DNA from: Pseudomonas asuensis
GTDB taxonomy: Bacteria > Pseudomonadota > Gammaproteobacteria > Pseudomonadales > Pseudomonadaceae
Length of the DNA: 64,000 nucleotides
NCBI RefSeq assembly: GCF_014646755.1
Contig: NZ_BMNW01000007.1
Location: 95,082 to 159,081, forward strand
Direction of reading: 5' to 3'
In this document: positions 9,490 through 18,089 of the stretch, piece by piece
Layout: each line of letters opens with the position of its first letter
How positions within the stretch are numbered: the first letter of the stretch is position 1
Notes under the pieces: generated by a model
What the model saw: only the letters and a program-made list of their open reading frames with translations
What the model was told of the DNA's origin: nothing
Databases searched by the model: none
Translations under genes and position numbers: made by a program

Positions 9490-10446
9490 ATGCAACATAC
9501 CCTAGTAGCCGCATTTGATCGTTATAACGAAGCCGAACTGGTAAAGCGCGAACTGATGGCCAAGGGCGTTTCCCAGACCAACATCCAGATCGCTGCCGCA
9601 AATGAAGCAGGCGTTACAGAGGGTACAACCGATACCTCCCTGCGCTCTGATACACATGATGGCTCGATGTCCGAGAAGGTCGGCCATTTCTTCCGCTCCG
9701 TCTTTGGGAGTGACGACACTGAGCATAGCCGGTATGGCGAAACCTACTCGGAAGCCGTACGCCGTGGTTCAACCGTTGTGACCGTTACGGTCAATGATGA
9801 TGCTCAGGTGCCTGTGGTTGAGGATATCCTCGAACGTAATGGCGCAATCGATATTGATGAGCGTAGCGCTACCTGGACTAGCGAGGGTGCAACTGCCTAT
9901 CCAGACACAATGGGCGATAGCACAGTGACTGGCTCTACTAGCCGTATGGCGCCCACTGCTGGTGCTACAACGGCCACTACCATGGGTGTAGGCGCTACGC
10001 CATTGGCAGATCAGACGCCTACTGAAACAACCGCCATTCCTGTGATGGAAGAAGAATTAAAGGTTGGTAAGCGTGAAAATCGGCTGGGGCGTGTGCGCGT
10101 AGTCTCCCATATGACCGAACGCCCTGTTGAAGAAACGGTAAGCCTGCGTGAAGAACATGCTGTGATCGAGCGCCGGCCTGTAGACCGCGCCGTTTCTACC
10201 AGTGATTTGTCTGCCTTCCGCGAGGGCACAGTCGAGATTCAGGAAACTGCTGAAGAAGCTGTCGTGGCTAAAACTGCCCGAGTGGTCGAAGAGGTTGTAG
10301 TGGGTAAAGAAAGCACCCAGCATACCGAAACAGTACGCGATACTGTCCGCCGTACAGATGTAGATATCGAAAAGGACGGTACTCGTTCGCACCTCAGCGG
10401 CACACATGATGCCGACACTGAGTTGACTACTCGTAACAAGCCCTAA
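9490..10446 (+). CDS. DUF2382 (YsnF/AvaK-type) stress protein
   Basis: A 318-residue soluble acidic protein. The N-terminal ~110 residues resemble the YflT-like general-stress module (opening HTLVAAFDRYNEAELVKREL). A Thr/Ala-rich linker follows (~130-180), then a C-terminal DUF2382 domain (~185-290) with the typical IPVMEEELKVGKR opening and repeated charged Val/Glu segments (VVEEVVVGKES). Members of this family are induced by stress or desiccation, but their biochemical role is unknown. The start has AGAGGTG upstream. A strong hairpin terminator follows, and the palindrome at 9384-9422 suggests its own regulation. Confidence 0.85.
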   Translation: MQHTLVAAFDRYNEAELVKRELMAKGVSQTNIQIAAANEAGVTEGTTDTSLRSDTHDGSMSEKVGHFFRSVFGSDDTEHSRYGETYSEAVRRGSTVVTVTVNDDAQVPVVEDILERNGAIDIDERSATWTSEGATAYPDTMGDSTVTGSTSRMAPTAGATTATTMGVGATPLADQTPTETTAIPVMEEELKVGKRENRLGRVRVVSHMTERPVEETVSLREEHAVIERRPVDRAVSTSDLSAFREGTVEIQETAEEAVVAKTARVVEEVVVGKESTQHTETVRDTVRRTDVDIEKDGTRSHLSGTHDADTELTTRNKP

Positions 10447-10464
10447 TGTATTAAAAGGGTATTA

Positions 10465-10495
10465 AGAGGCTGCTTTTCAAGCAGCCTCTATTTCA
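10465..10495 (+). terminator. Intrinsic terminator after the DUF2382 gene
   Basis: Perfect 11-base stem (10465-10475 with 10479-10489) around a 3-base loop, followed by ATTTCAT. It ends the stress-protein transcript 20 bases after its stop. Confidence 0.75.
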
Positions 10496-10547
10496 TAAGC
10501 TCTTAAAAGCTGACGTTCTAATTCATACAGATTTAGAGGAGGCTTTT

Positions 10548-10703
10548 GTGTCTGTTTTGCCTGATGACCATGAAGCGCTTATCCGCCGTGTTGAGTGTGA
10601 AGAATGCGGAGAAATGAGGCCTTGTCTGTATACCCTTCACCCAGAGAGCGACTCTCTCTCCTGGCTTTGTTCTTTTTGCAAAGTCGAACTTCAACCCTCT
10701 TAA
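10548..10703 (+). CDS. 51-residue zinc-ribbon microprotein
   Basis: A GTG start 7 bases after a consensus AGGAGG ribosome site opens a 51-codon frame ending in TAA. The product (starting MSVLPDDHEALIRRVECEEC) has CEEC and CSFC pairs separated by about 20 residues, a four-cysteine zinc-ribbon pattern. It is too short and uses the wrong start codon for many gene finders. The precise ribosome site and metal-binding pattern support a real gene. The role is unknown; such ribbons often mediate protein-protein or nucleic-acid contacts. It converges on the hybrid kinase gene 38 bases away. Confidence 0.75.
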   Translation: MSVLPDDHEALIRRVECEECGEMRPCLYTLHPESDSLSWLCSFCKVELQPS

Positions 10704-10741
10704 AACCACCAGACGCCACAGCGTAAAAGGCTTGCAAACGA

Positions 10742-13700
10742 TTAGAACTCTGCCGCAAGCATTTCCTTGATCCTGGCAGCCAGCGTATCGATAGCAAAAG
10801 GCTTGGTAATAAGCGCCATCCCCCTTCCTAGGTAGCCTTTTACATAGGAGCCTTCGGCATAACCGGTAGCAAACAGCACTTTAAGCTCCGGTCGAAACTG
10901 CCGTGCTATTTCAGCTAACTGACGGCCGTTGAGGCCCGGCAGTCCCACATCTGAAATCATTAGATCGATTCGCTGGTGACTCTCCAGTATTGGAATCGCG
11001 CTTTTTGAATCAGCCGCCTCCAACACTTCATAGCCTAGCTCCTTGAGCACCTCGATCACCAGGCCACGTACCACCGCTTCATCTTCGACGACCAGAACGG
11101 TTTCACCTGACCCCAGCGAGATAGCCGTGTCAGTGCCGATTGGTGCTTCATCTATCGCCCCTTTATGGCAAGGCAGATAAAGGCAGACCTCCGTTCCTTT
11201 TCCAGGCTCCGAAATTATTCGTATGTGCCCCTTCGACTGCTTGATATAGCCATATACCATGGAGAGCCCCAAGCCTGTTCCTTGACCAATAGGCTTAGTG
11301 GTAAAGAACGGATCAAAGACTTTGGCCTGCACATCGGGTGTCATCCCTGTGCCGGTGTCCTTGATGCTTAGCTTGATATAGTCACCGGCTTTAAGACCAT
11401 CCATCTCCGGCCCATGGTCTTCATTCAAATGAATGCTTGACGTGGAAATATCGATCGTACCGCCATTAGGCATGGCATCACGGGCGTTAATCACAAGATT
11501 AACCAGGGCGCTTTCAAGCTGGTTGGTATCGGTACAGGCGGGACATAACCCTGCCCCCAGATGGGTAGTCAGCGTGATATTTTCGCCTGTTGTACGGTGC
11601 AGCAGGTCCTCAAGCGAAGCGACCAGCTGATTGATATCGACAGGTTTGAGATCAAGCGCCTGCCTGCGAGAAAAAGCTAGCAGCCGCTGCGTGAGCGCTG
11701 CCGCGCGCTGCGCTGAGGTCACGGCCGCATCCATGTAATGATCCAGATTCTCAACACGCCCGGCCTTGAAACGCCGTTGCATCAAATCGAGGCTTCCGAT
11801 AATACCGGTCAACAGGTTATTGAAGTCATGGGCGATACCACCTGTGAGCTGACCTACCGCTTCCATTTTTTGCGCCTGGCGCAGTTGTTCTTCGGTCTGG
11901 CGCTGCTCTGTAATATCTCGGCCTACTGCATAGACATACGCATGTTCAGCCACTGCCGTCCAGGAGGTCAGTCGGTAGGAGCCATCCCGATGGCGGAGCC
12001 GGACTTCAAAGTCTGCGGTGCTATGGCCTTGGCTCAGGCGCCCAAGTTCTGTTCTTGTCTTGGCCTTGTCTTCGGGATGCGTGATATCAAGAAAGCTTTG
12101 ACCAAGCAGCTCGTTTTCACTTAAATCCAATGTGCGGCTACAAGCGGCATTGATCGAAACGATTTCACTGTTCAGCCTCGTAACCGCCATCATGTCGTTA
12201 GACAAATGCCAGATACGATCCCGTTCACGGGTACGCTCGGTGACGAGCCCTTCAAGCTCTTCTTGAGAGCGGGAGAGCACTTCTCGGGCTTCGACAATAT
12301 CCTGGATATCGGTAGATGAACCGTACCAGCGAACAATCCGCTTGTCTGCATCCAGTAGGGGGTGCGCCCTGGCCAGCATCCAGCGGTACTGCCCCGAATG
12401 GTGTCGAAGTCGGTACTCGGTCCGAAAGGGCTCGCCTGTCACTACACTGTGTTGCCACGCCGCTTTAGTCCGATCCAGCTCATCGGGATGTACATAATCC
12501 AGCCAAGTGAATCCTGTATTCGAGTCTTTTTGCATGCCGGTATACTCATACCAGCGCTCATTGTAAAAGTCCCGATACCCATCTGGCCGCGCGTCCCAGA
12601 CAATTTGCTCGATCGAGTGAGTGATGGCCTTGAATCGCGACTCACTTTTTTCAAGTGCTACTTCCGTACCCTTGCGCTGGGTGATATCCATGAACAGGAC
12701 GGCAAACGAATCTACCGTGATCCGTCGTGCTCTGGCCTCAAACCAGCGGCTGCCAAGCTGCTCTGCGTACACCTCGAAGTGTTGAGGCCTCCCTGTTTCA
12801 AGAAGCGTGGCGTAGGTTTTGACCCGTTGCTCGGCAATACTGGGGAAAAGCTCATGTACCGTACGCCCCAACACCACTGTGGAGGTATCCAGCCCAGTTT
12901 GATACCAGAAGCTTGGATTCGCTTCCTGATACCTGAAGCTTACCATCCGGCCCCTTTCATCCCGTATGGCCTCTGCCAGATAGAAGCCTTCGGTCATACC
13001 CTCAAACAGATCCCGCCAGCGCGCTTCGGCAGCTCGTATTGAAATATCGGCACGCTTGCGCTCGGTAACGTCGTAGCAGACACCTAGATAGCGCTTGGTC
13101 TGCGAGTATTCGATATGAACCGGCTCGCCGCGCCGCGCAATCCATCGCTCTTCACCCGTGTCTGCACGCTGGATGCGGTACTCAATGTATTCCAAGGCAT
13201 CATCAGGAAGCTCTGCTTTGTCAGTAGCCAGCCTGGCTCGGTCCTCTGGATGAATATGCTCCATAAGGGTCTGAACCCGCAATTTGCTCTGGATGGGAAC
13301 CCCCCATAGACGACAGAACTCTGGAGAAACGGCAATCCAACCCTCGCGTGGAAAAAGCTCAAAGGTGCCGATGTTACCAACCTTCTGAGCCAGCCTTAGA
13401 CTTTCCTCCGTAAGACGCTCGCGGGTACGGTCACGAAGGATTTTAGTATAGCCAATCAGGACACCATCCTTGTACAACGGGGACAGCTCACCGCTAGCCC
13501 AGAAAATAGTGCCATCGCGCTTGATGTGCCAGCGCTCATCAAGCGCACGCCCCTGCTCAAGCGCTGCTTCTATTTCCTTTATAGGCTGTCCAGCCGCGCG
13601 GTCATCAGGCGTGTAAAAGAGCTCATAGGGCTGTCCTACCGCTTCCTCTGCGGTCCAGCCAAGAATGACTTCTGCGCTTGGGTTCCAGGCGATTATTTTC

Positions 13701-13810
13701 CCCAGGGGGTCGGTCACAATGACGGCATAGTCGGCCGTGTGATCAAAGACAAGCTCGGTTAAGGCCTGGCGAGACAGCGCAGGAATACTTGAGGAACCGT
13801 TGTCAGACAT
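10742..13810 (-). CDS. Multi-PAS hybrid histidine kinase
   Basis: A 1022-residue soluble sensor kinase with no membrane segment. About five PAS/PAC units occupy the first ~640 residues (for example ITDPLGKIIAWNPS-like cores and several GxYRW/PAC closings). A HisKA domain follows, with the phospho-accepting His in GGIAHDFNNLLTGI (~650), then a HATPase_c domain with NLVINARDAMPNGG and GTGLGLSMVYG, then a C-terminal receiver (~895-1015) with the Asp in DLMISDVGLPG and the Lys in ITKPF. The stimulus is probably cytoplasmic. No response regulator gene is adjacent, so phosphate presumably passes to a distant partner. The ribosome site before MSDNGSS is weak. Confidence 0.92.
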   Translation of the reverse strand: MSDNGSSSIPALSRQALTELVFDHTADYAVIVTDPLGKIIAWNPSAEVILGWTAEEAVGQPYELFYTPDDRAAGQPIKEIEAALEQGRALDERWHIKRDGTIFWASGELSPLYKDGVLIGYTKILRDRTRERLTEESLRLAQKVGNIGTFELFPREGWIAVSPEFCRLWGVPIQSKLRVQTLMEHIHPEDRARLATDKAELPDDALEYIEYRIQRADTGEERWIARRGEPVHIEYSQTKRYLGVCYDVTERKRADISIRAAEARWRDLFEGMTEGFYLAEAIRDERGRMVSFRYQEANPSFWYQTGLDTSTVVLGRTVHELFPSIAEQRVKTYATLLETGRPQHFEVYAEQLGSRWFEARARRITVDSFAVLFMDITQRKGTEVALEKSESRFKAITHSIEQIVWDARPDGYRDFYNERWYEYTGMQKDSNTGFTWLDYVHPDELDRTKAAWQHSVVTGEPFRTEYRLRHHSGQYRWMLARAHPLLDADKRIVRWYGSSTDIQDIVEAREVLSRSQEELEGLVTERTRERDRIWHLSNDMMAVTRLNSEIVSINAACSRTLDLSENELLGQSFLDITHPEDKAKTRTELGRLSQGHSTADFEVRLRHRDGSYRLTSWTAVAEHAYVYAVGRDITEQRQTEEQLRQAQKMEAVGQLTGGIAHDFNNLLTGIIGSLDLMQRRFKAGRVENLDHYMDAAVTSAQRAAALTQRLLAFSRRQALDLKPVDINQLVASLEDLLHRTTGENITLTTHLGAGLCPACTDTNQLESALVNLVINARDAMPNGGTIDISTSSIHLNEDHGPEMDGLKAGDYIKLSIKDTGTGMTPDVQAKVFDPFFTTKPIGQGTGLGLSMVYGYIKQSKGHIRIISEPGKGTEVCLYLPCHKGAIDEAPIGTDTAISLGSGETVLVVEDEAVVRGLVIEVLKELGYEVLEAADSKSAIPILESHQRIDLMISDVGLPGLNGRQLAEIARQFRPELKVLFATGYAEGSYVKGYLGRGMALITKPFAIDTLAARIKEMLAAEF

Positions 13811-14011
13811 GGGCTCACAATGTAGGCGGTTTTATGTGTCATGACCGATTGGGTATATAGCCCGTCGGCACGTCTAAAAACTAAGTCATCAGACCCTACG
13901 GCGTAATAATGATTCGTTGCCTTTAGCCATTTAGAGGGTCAAATAAAATGCGTTCAAGAAGAAAGGCATGAGCGGTGTAAGGTAACTGGACGCTTGCGGT
14001 TTCCGGGTATT

Positions 14012-14154
14012 AGGCTCTGTACGAAAAGTCTTCGAGCGAAGATCAGGCGAGGCACAAACTGATAAGAAAGCGGAGTTTACGTGTTGTAAATGAGCATTCC
14101 GAATCGATTTTTAACAGAGCATCACCGAGCGCCGATACGTTTCGTACAAAGCCT
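14012..14154. mobile_element. MITE-like element, copy 2, with terminal inverted repeats
   Basis: A 143-base non-coding unit. The left end AGGCTCTGTACGAAAAGT and the right end, read on the other strand as AGGCTTTGTACGAAACGT, match at 16 of 18 positions. The core is shared with 8868-9000. Terminal inverted repeats without a transposase gene define a miniature inverted-repeat element. No target-site duplication could be assigned with confidence, and no matching full-length element is in the window. Confidence 0.7.
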
Positions 14155-14215
14155 AGGAAGCGTGAGCGAAAGACGCCCCTGATGCTGCTTGTTGTTTGCA
14201 GTGAGTGCGCGCAAA

Positions 14216-14291
14216 CACTCTCCCCGCTGCCTATCTATGTAGCCATTAAGAGCGAGCAGAGACCTTGCATTGACAGGCAGCGGGGAGAGTG
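14216..14291. repeat. Perfect 17-base inverted repeat with 42-base spacer
   Basis: CACTCTCCCCGCTGCCT at 14216-14232 pairs exactly with its complement at 14275-14291. The GC-rich arms would form a very stable stem in RNA. There is no T tract on either side, so a simple terminator is not obvious. It may be a structured RNA or a remnant of a mobile element. Confidence 0.6.
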
Positions 14292-14547
14292 CCAGGGCAT
14301 ATTGAGTTAGCCCGGCTTCTTCAGAGCCCGACCGTAGCTAAATCTGCATCAACCGTATTGCACTATAAAAGGTAGCGGATTTGTCAGATGTAACCTATGT
14401 AACAATCGCTGGCTTGGTAGCCCCAACGCGCACAATTTTTATCAGCACTTCAAATCTTGCTCTCATTATCCTGAGACATGAAGTCATAGACTAATCAACT
14501 GTTTGACACGCCTCTCCTCTCATTCTGACTGCCCCTTCCGCAAAGGC

Positions 14548-14814
14548 TCACCACCAGCCCTGTGCCCTTCCAGAAATAATGACACCCGATACGTTATCGA
14601 AATGTTCACGCGTTAGGGCATCAGCTTCATACAAGCCTAGGAGAAAGCCTTCCAGGCGGAGTAGAGCATGATCCTGATTTTGTTTTATGGCTATGAGTTG
14701 ACGTGCCAAGACCTGCCCATGAAAGGTGTCAGTGCTATAGAGTGCCTCAATCATAGAGGTCAGCTGGTTGAGCGCGCGCTCACGCCCCGCATTGATAAGT
14801 TCTTCATTGTTCAT
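14548..14814 (-). CDS. Small hypothetical protein, 88 residues
   Basis: The product is helical and hydrophilic (starts MNNEELINAGRERALNQL, ends ISGRAQGWW) with no membrane segment or metal-binding motif. Most of it should form two long amphipathic helices (~1-65). GGGAG sits directly before the start codon and AAGGGG slightly further up, so initiation is plausible. It resembles small unknown proteins of pseudomonads in style, but I cannot name a family. Confidence 0.65.
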   Translation of the reverse strand: MNNEELINAGRERALNQLTSMIEALYSTDTFHGQVLARQLIAIKQNQDHALLRLEGFLLGLYEADALTREHFDNVSGVIISGRAQGWW

Positions 14815-15080
14815 CTCCCAGGCCCCTTATAGAATCCAGACAACTCTGACTGTTGAGGATCTGGAACGTGCCTGATTTTATTGCAGGCTTATCTGAAAAG
14901 CAGCCCGGCGCAGCCAGACAGGGCAAAACCCTGAGAAACCGCAGTTTATGCAAGGTAAAAAAGCATACTCAGACGGCTACTAACACCCCTTGGCCAAGTG
15001 CAGGTACTTTTCAAACAAAGCCCATAGGGGATACAGGCATAAAGAGAGGGTTTACGGTAGAGCGGCAGGAAAGCAATAAA

Positions 15081-16595
15081 TCAAAGCAGAGGCATCTCAG
15101 GGTGTACTCTGTCGCGGCCCAGTTCTTTAGCGGTATACAAATTAACATCAGCCAGCCCCAGCTCTTGGGAGGGGTCGCAATCAAAGCTGGCTGGGACAAC
15201 AACATGATAGCCAATACTGGCTGTAACACGTCCATGTGCAGAGTCCCGGTGCTCAATGCCAAGTGCCCTAATACCCTCCAGAATGGCAGTTGCGATCTTA
15301 TGGGTTCCAAGGTCATCCGTATTGGGTAAGAGGATAACAAGCTCTTCCCCGCCATATCGAGCGGCCAGATCGCCAGCCCGCCGAACATTCTGCTTTACAA
15401 CCTGTGCAACCGCTTTCAAGCACAGATCCCCCATATGGTGTCCGTAACTGTCGTTAAATTTCTTGAAGTAGTCCACGTCGAGCATGATCAGCCCCACGCA
15501 GTAACCCTGGCGTCGGGCGCGGTTGAGTTCAACGGGTAGCACTACGTCGAAATGGCGTCTATTGGCAAGGCCCGTAAGTCCATCCTCCATAGCCAGCTTT
15601 TCAACCGCATCATAGGCTGCCTTGAGCTCTACCTGATGTTCTTGGTCCAAACGGATATAACGCAGTATTAGCAACCCAAGGGCAAACAAAACCCCCAACA
15701 TGATGGCCAGACCGGTAACGTAGAAGACGACCTCCGTTAACCAGGGCGCCAAAACATCCTTCCGGGACAAGCCCACCTGAACAACTAATGGATAGCGCTC
15801 AAGCGCCCGATAGCCCTGAATCCGGTCAACACCGTCAACTACAGAGGTAATACGAACCACGCCTGAACTCGCCTTGAGAAGGTGTTTGCTATAGATGTCG
15901 CCTTTGGACAGATTCAGCGTGATATTGCTTTCCCGATAAGGCAGGCGCGAAATGACTTCGCCACTCCGCAAGGCTTGTACAATGGAATCGTTAGGCCCGA
16001 GTAGAAAGTCAGCGTAGTACTGATTGAAGTACTCGATATTGACGGTAATCAGAAAGACGCCTGCAAAGCTTTTATCAGGGTTATTGATTCGCCGTGATAC
16101 CGGTACCACCATGTCGCCTGTTGAGCGGCTGCGGATCGGCGTGCCGATATAGATAGCTCGATCCGAAAAGGTCTTGTGGTAAATAAAATATATGCGGTCG
16201 GCATTATTAATGTTTGCTGGGTAATCGTCCTTGTCAGTAACAATCCAGTTTCCATCCTTGTCGTAAACAAAGAACCCATGCACCTGGTGCATTTGGGCAA
16301 CCTGGCGTTTAAACAGGGTTTTCAATCGCGCCTTGTTTTCACTGGTTAAGCCACTCCCGAATCCATCCCATTCCAGCCGCTCAACGATGCCAAAGCTGGC
16401 AAGGTCCATATCTTCATAGGTGTCATAGGCATGCTGTGCCATGGACTTGACCAGGTTTGCTGCATTGGCTTGTGCGGCCGTCAGAGTCTCTTTGTAGCTT
16501 CTGTATAGCTGCAGCGAAACCACACCGATTAAAACGAGCGTAAACCCTATAGAGAAGGCAATGAAGACACGCTTAAGACGACTGGTTTGCTTCAT
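15081..16595 (-). CDS. Membrane diguanylate cyclase with periplasmic Cache sensor
   Basis: A 504-residue protein. Membrane segment 1 lies at ~10-30; a periplasmic double-Cache sensor at ~35-280 (with FFVYDKDGNWIVTDKDDYP and the IYIGTPIRSRSTGDMVVPVS core); membrane segment 2 at ~285-315; and a GGDEF domain at ~340-500 with an intact RYGGEELVIL active site. It should make c-di-GMP from two GTP in response to a periplasmic ligand. No RxxD product-inhibition site is evident five residues before the active site. The gene is divergent from the MHYT gene. Confidence 0.92.
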   Translation of the reverse strand: MKQTSRLKRVFIAFSIGFTLVLIGVVSLQLYRSYKETLTAAQANAANLVKSMAQHAYDTYEDMDLASFGIVERLEWDGFGSGLTSENKARLKTLFKRQVAQMHQVHGFFVYDKDGNWIVTDKDDYPANINNADRIYFIYHKTFSDRAIYIGTPIRSRSTGDMVVPVSRRINNPDKSFAGVFLITVNIEYFNQYYADFLLGPNDSIVQALRSGEVISRLPYRESNITLNLSKGDIYSKHLLKASSGVVRITSVVDGVDRIQGYRALERYPLVVQVGLSRKDVLAPWLTEVVFYVTGLAIMLGVLFALGLLILRYIRLDQEHQVELKAAYDAVEKLAMEDGLTGLANRRHFDVVLPVELNRARRQGYCVGLIMLDVDYFKKFNDSYGHHMGDLCLKAVAQVVKQNVRRAGDLAARYGGEELVILLPNTDDLGTHKIATAILEGIRALGIEHRDSAHGRVTASIGYHVVVPASFDCDPSQELGLADVNLYTAKELGRDRVHPEMPLL

Positions 16596-16804
16596 GGATG
16601 CCTTGTCATATCCATAGGGTATTGGGAGAGGTTGAATGGTTCAATCGATACGTCTTGCAGAGTACCTAACCATTCGCTCCCTCTTTAGCAGGATAGACAA
16701 CGTCAGACCAGCGTATCGTTATTCACGACAGAAATTAAGAATCCAGGTCTAGAACGTCCTTAACCAGCCGTTAAGCTTAGACTGTAAAAAATCTGGTGGA
16801 TCGT

Positions 16805-17653
16805 ATGTTTAGTAGTAGTTATGACCCGATCCTGGTACTGGTTTCCATAGTCGTAGCGGTATTGACCTCCTATACCGCTCTACAACTCACCTCCTCTGTA
16901 TTCAACACCCGTGGGACCGCCGCGCGGTTATGGCTATTTTGTGGCTCCATGGCGATGGGAACCGGGCTATGGGCAATGCATTTCATTGGCATGCTTGCCT
17001 TCAGCCTACCGATTGAACTGACCTACGAGGTATCCCTGACTGTATTCTCCCTGGGATTGGCAGTACTGGCCTCAGCATTGGCTTTATGGATCGCCTGCCG
17101 CCCAGTGTTAGGGGGCTGGCACTTTGCACTGGGAGGTCTAGTCATGGGCGCTGGAATTGCAGGCATGCATTATGTTGGCATGGCAGCACTGTGTATGAGT
17201 CCGGCTATTGACTACGATCCACTATGGTTTGGCGCGTCCATTGTGATTGCCATATTGGCCGCAACGTCTGCACTTTGCGTTGCCTTCCACTTGAAGAAAC
17301 TGTTGCGACACGTCTGGATGCTGCGCTTTGCAGCCTCTATTTTTCTGGGATTTGGTATCGTTGCCATGCACTACGTGGGTATGGCCAGTGCAAGTTTCCA
17401 TCAAGGTAGTGTCAGTGTCAGTGGCAGCGAAACGGATGGAATTCAAGCCTCCTGGTTGGGAGTGTGGGTATCCCTGGCGTCGTTGTCCTTGCTGGCCATG
17501 ACCTTGACGGCAGTCGCCATTGAGCAGCAGGCACGCCGCCGTATGCTCTCCCAGAAGCAGGCTGATATACAGCGCTGTCTTGCCCGGCATCGGGTGGAGC
17601 AAGACCCTCTTGAGCTTCTTCCTCGTTATGTCGAATCTAGAGATAAGGCATGA
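16805..17653 (+). CDS. Free-standing MHYT-domain membrane protein
   Basis: A 282-residue integral membrane protein with about seven transmembrane helices in the first ~245 residues. It contains the repeated MHYT motif: WAMHFIGM, AGMHYVGM and VAMHYVGM, proposed to bind copper and sense O2, CO or NO at the membrane. Most MHYT domains are fused to GGDEF-EAL or kinase domains; here only a short basic cytoplasmic tail (~250-282) follows, so any output must be through a partner. The ATG at 16805 is preferred over an in-frame GTG nine bases upstream, as GGTGGA is then the ribosome site. Confidence 0.88.
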   Translation: MFSSSYDPILVLVSIVVAVLTSYTALQLTSSVFNTRGTAARLWLFCGSMAMGTGLWAMHFIGMLAFSLPIELTYEVSLTVFSLGLAVLASALALWIACRPVLGGWHFALGGLVMGAGIAGMHYVGMAALCMSPAIDYDPLWFGASIVIAILAATSALCVAFHLKKLLRHVWMLRFAASIFLGFGIVAMHYVGMASASFHQGSVSVSGSETDGIQASWLGVWVSLASLSLLAMTLTAVAIEQQARRRMLSQKQADIQRCLARHRVEQDPLELLPRYVESRDKA

Positions 17654-17747
17654 ATGGCAAGCGCTGGCGTACCAAGCGCTATGACTTCTTTGCTCAAGAC
17701 TAAAATTATCCTTTGTGGCCTACCATGGCATTGGCTTTAGCCATGCC

Positions 17748-17786
17748 TAACAGAACAGTTTGGCTCTTGGCCAAGCTGTTCTGTTA
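17748..17786 (+). terminator. Hairpin after the MHYT gene
   Basis: TAACAGAACAGTTTGG (17748-17763) pairs with 17771-17786 with one mismatch, about 95 bases after the MHYT stop. It is a stable stem with no long T tract. The remainder of the 17654-18089 spacer shows no gene. Confidence 0.55.
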
Positions 17787-18089
17787 TGGTTTCAAGCACA
17801 TTATTTTCACCGGTTAAAGGGCCTCGCTATTTCATCATCTTATGATTGCTCCCGGAACTTGCGCGGTGTTCAGGAGCTGGCTTCATGTGACATGATCACG
17901 CCCATTAAGCGGCCTTGGCCTTAGCTGTGAGCCTATTGTTTTAGCTTAATTGCTCGTGGAGCGGTATAGGGCAGCGGAATACCTTTGGCCCAAGTCAATA
18001 CGCTGCTTTATGAAACCGCCCTAAGGCGGCTTCAAACAAACTCTTGCTAGCCTTTATTCATTGCACCAGAAGCATATCATTGCATTTGC

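Larger units (their letters stand above)
13811..14547. other. Spacer carrying MITE-like copy 2 and a long inverted repeat
   Basis: Apart from the two elements listed at 14012-14154 and 14216-14291, this 740-base stretch shows no open frame with a ribosome site on either strand. Confidence 0.5.
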
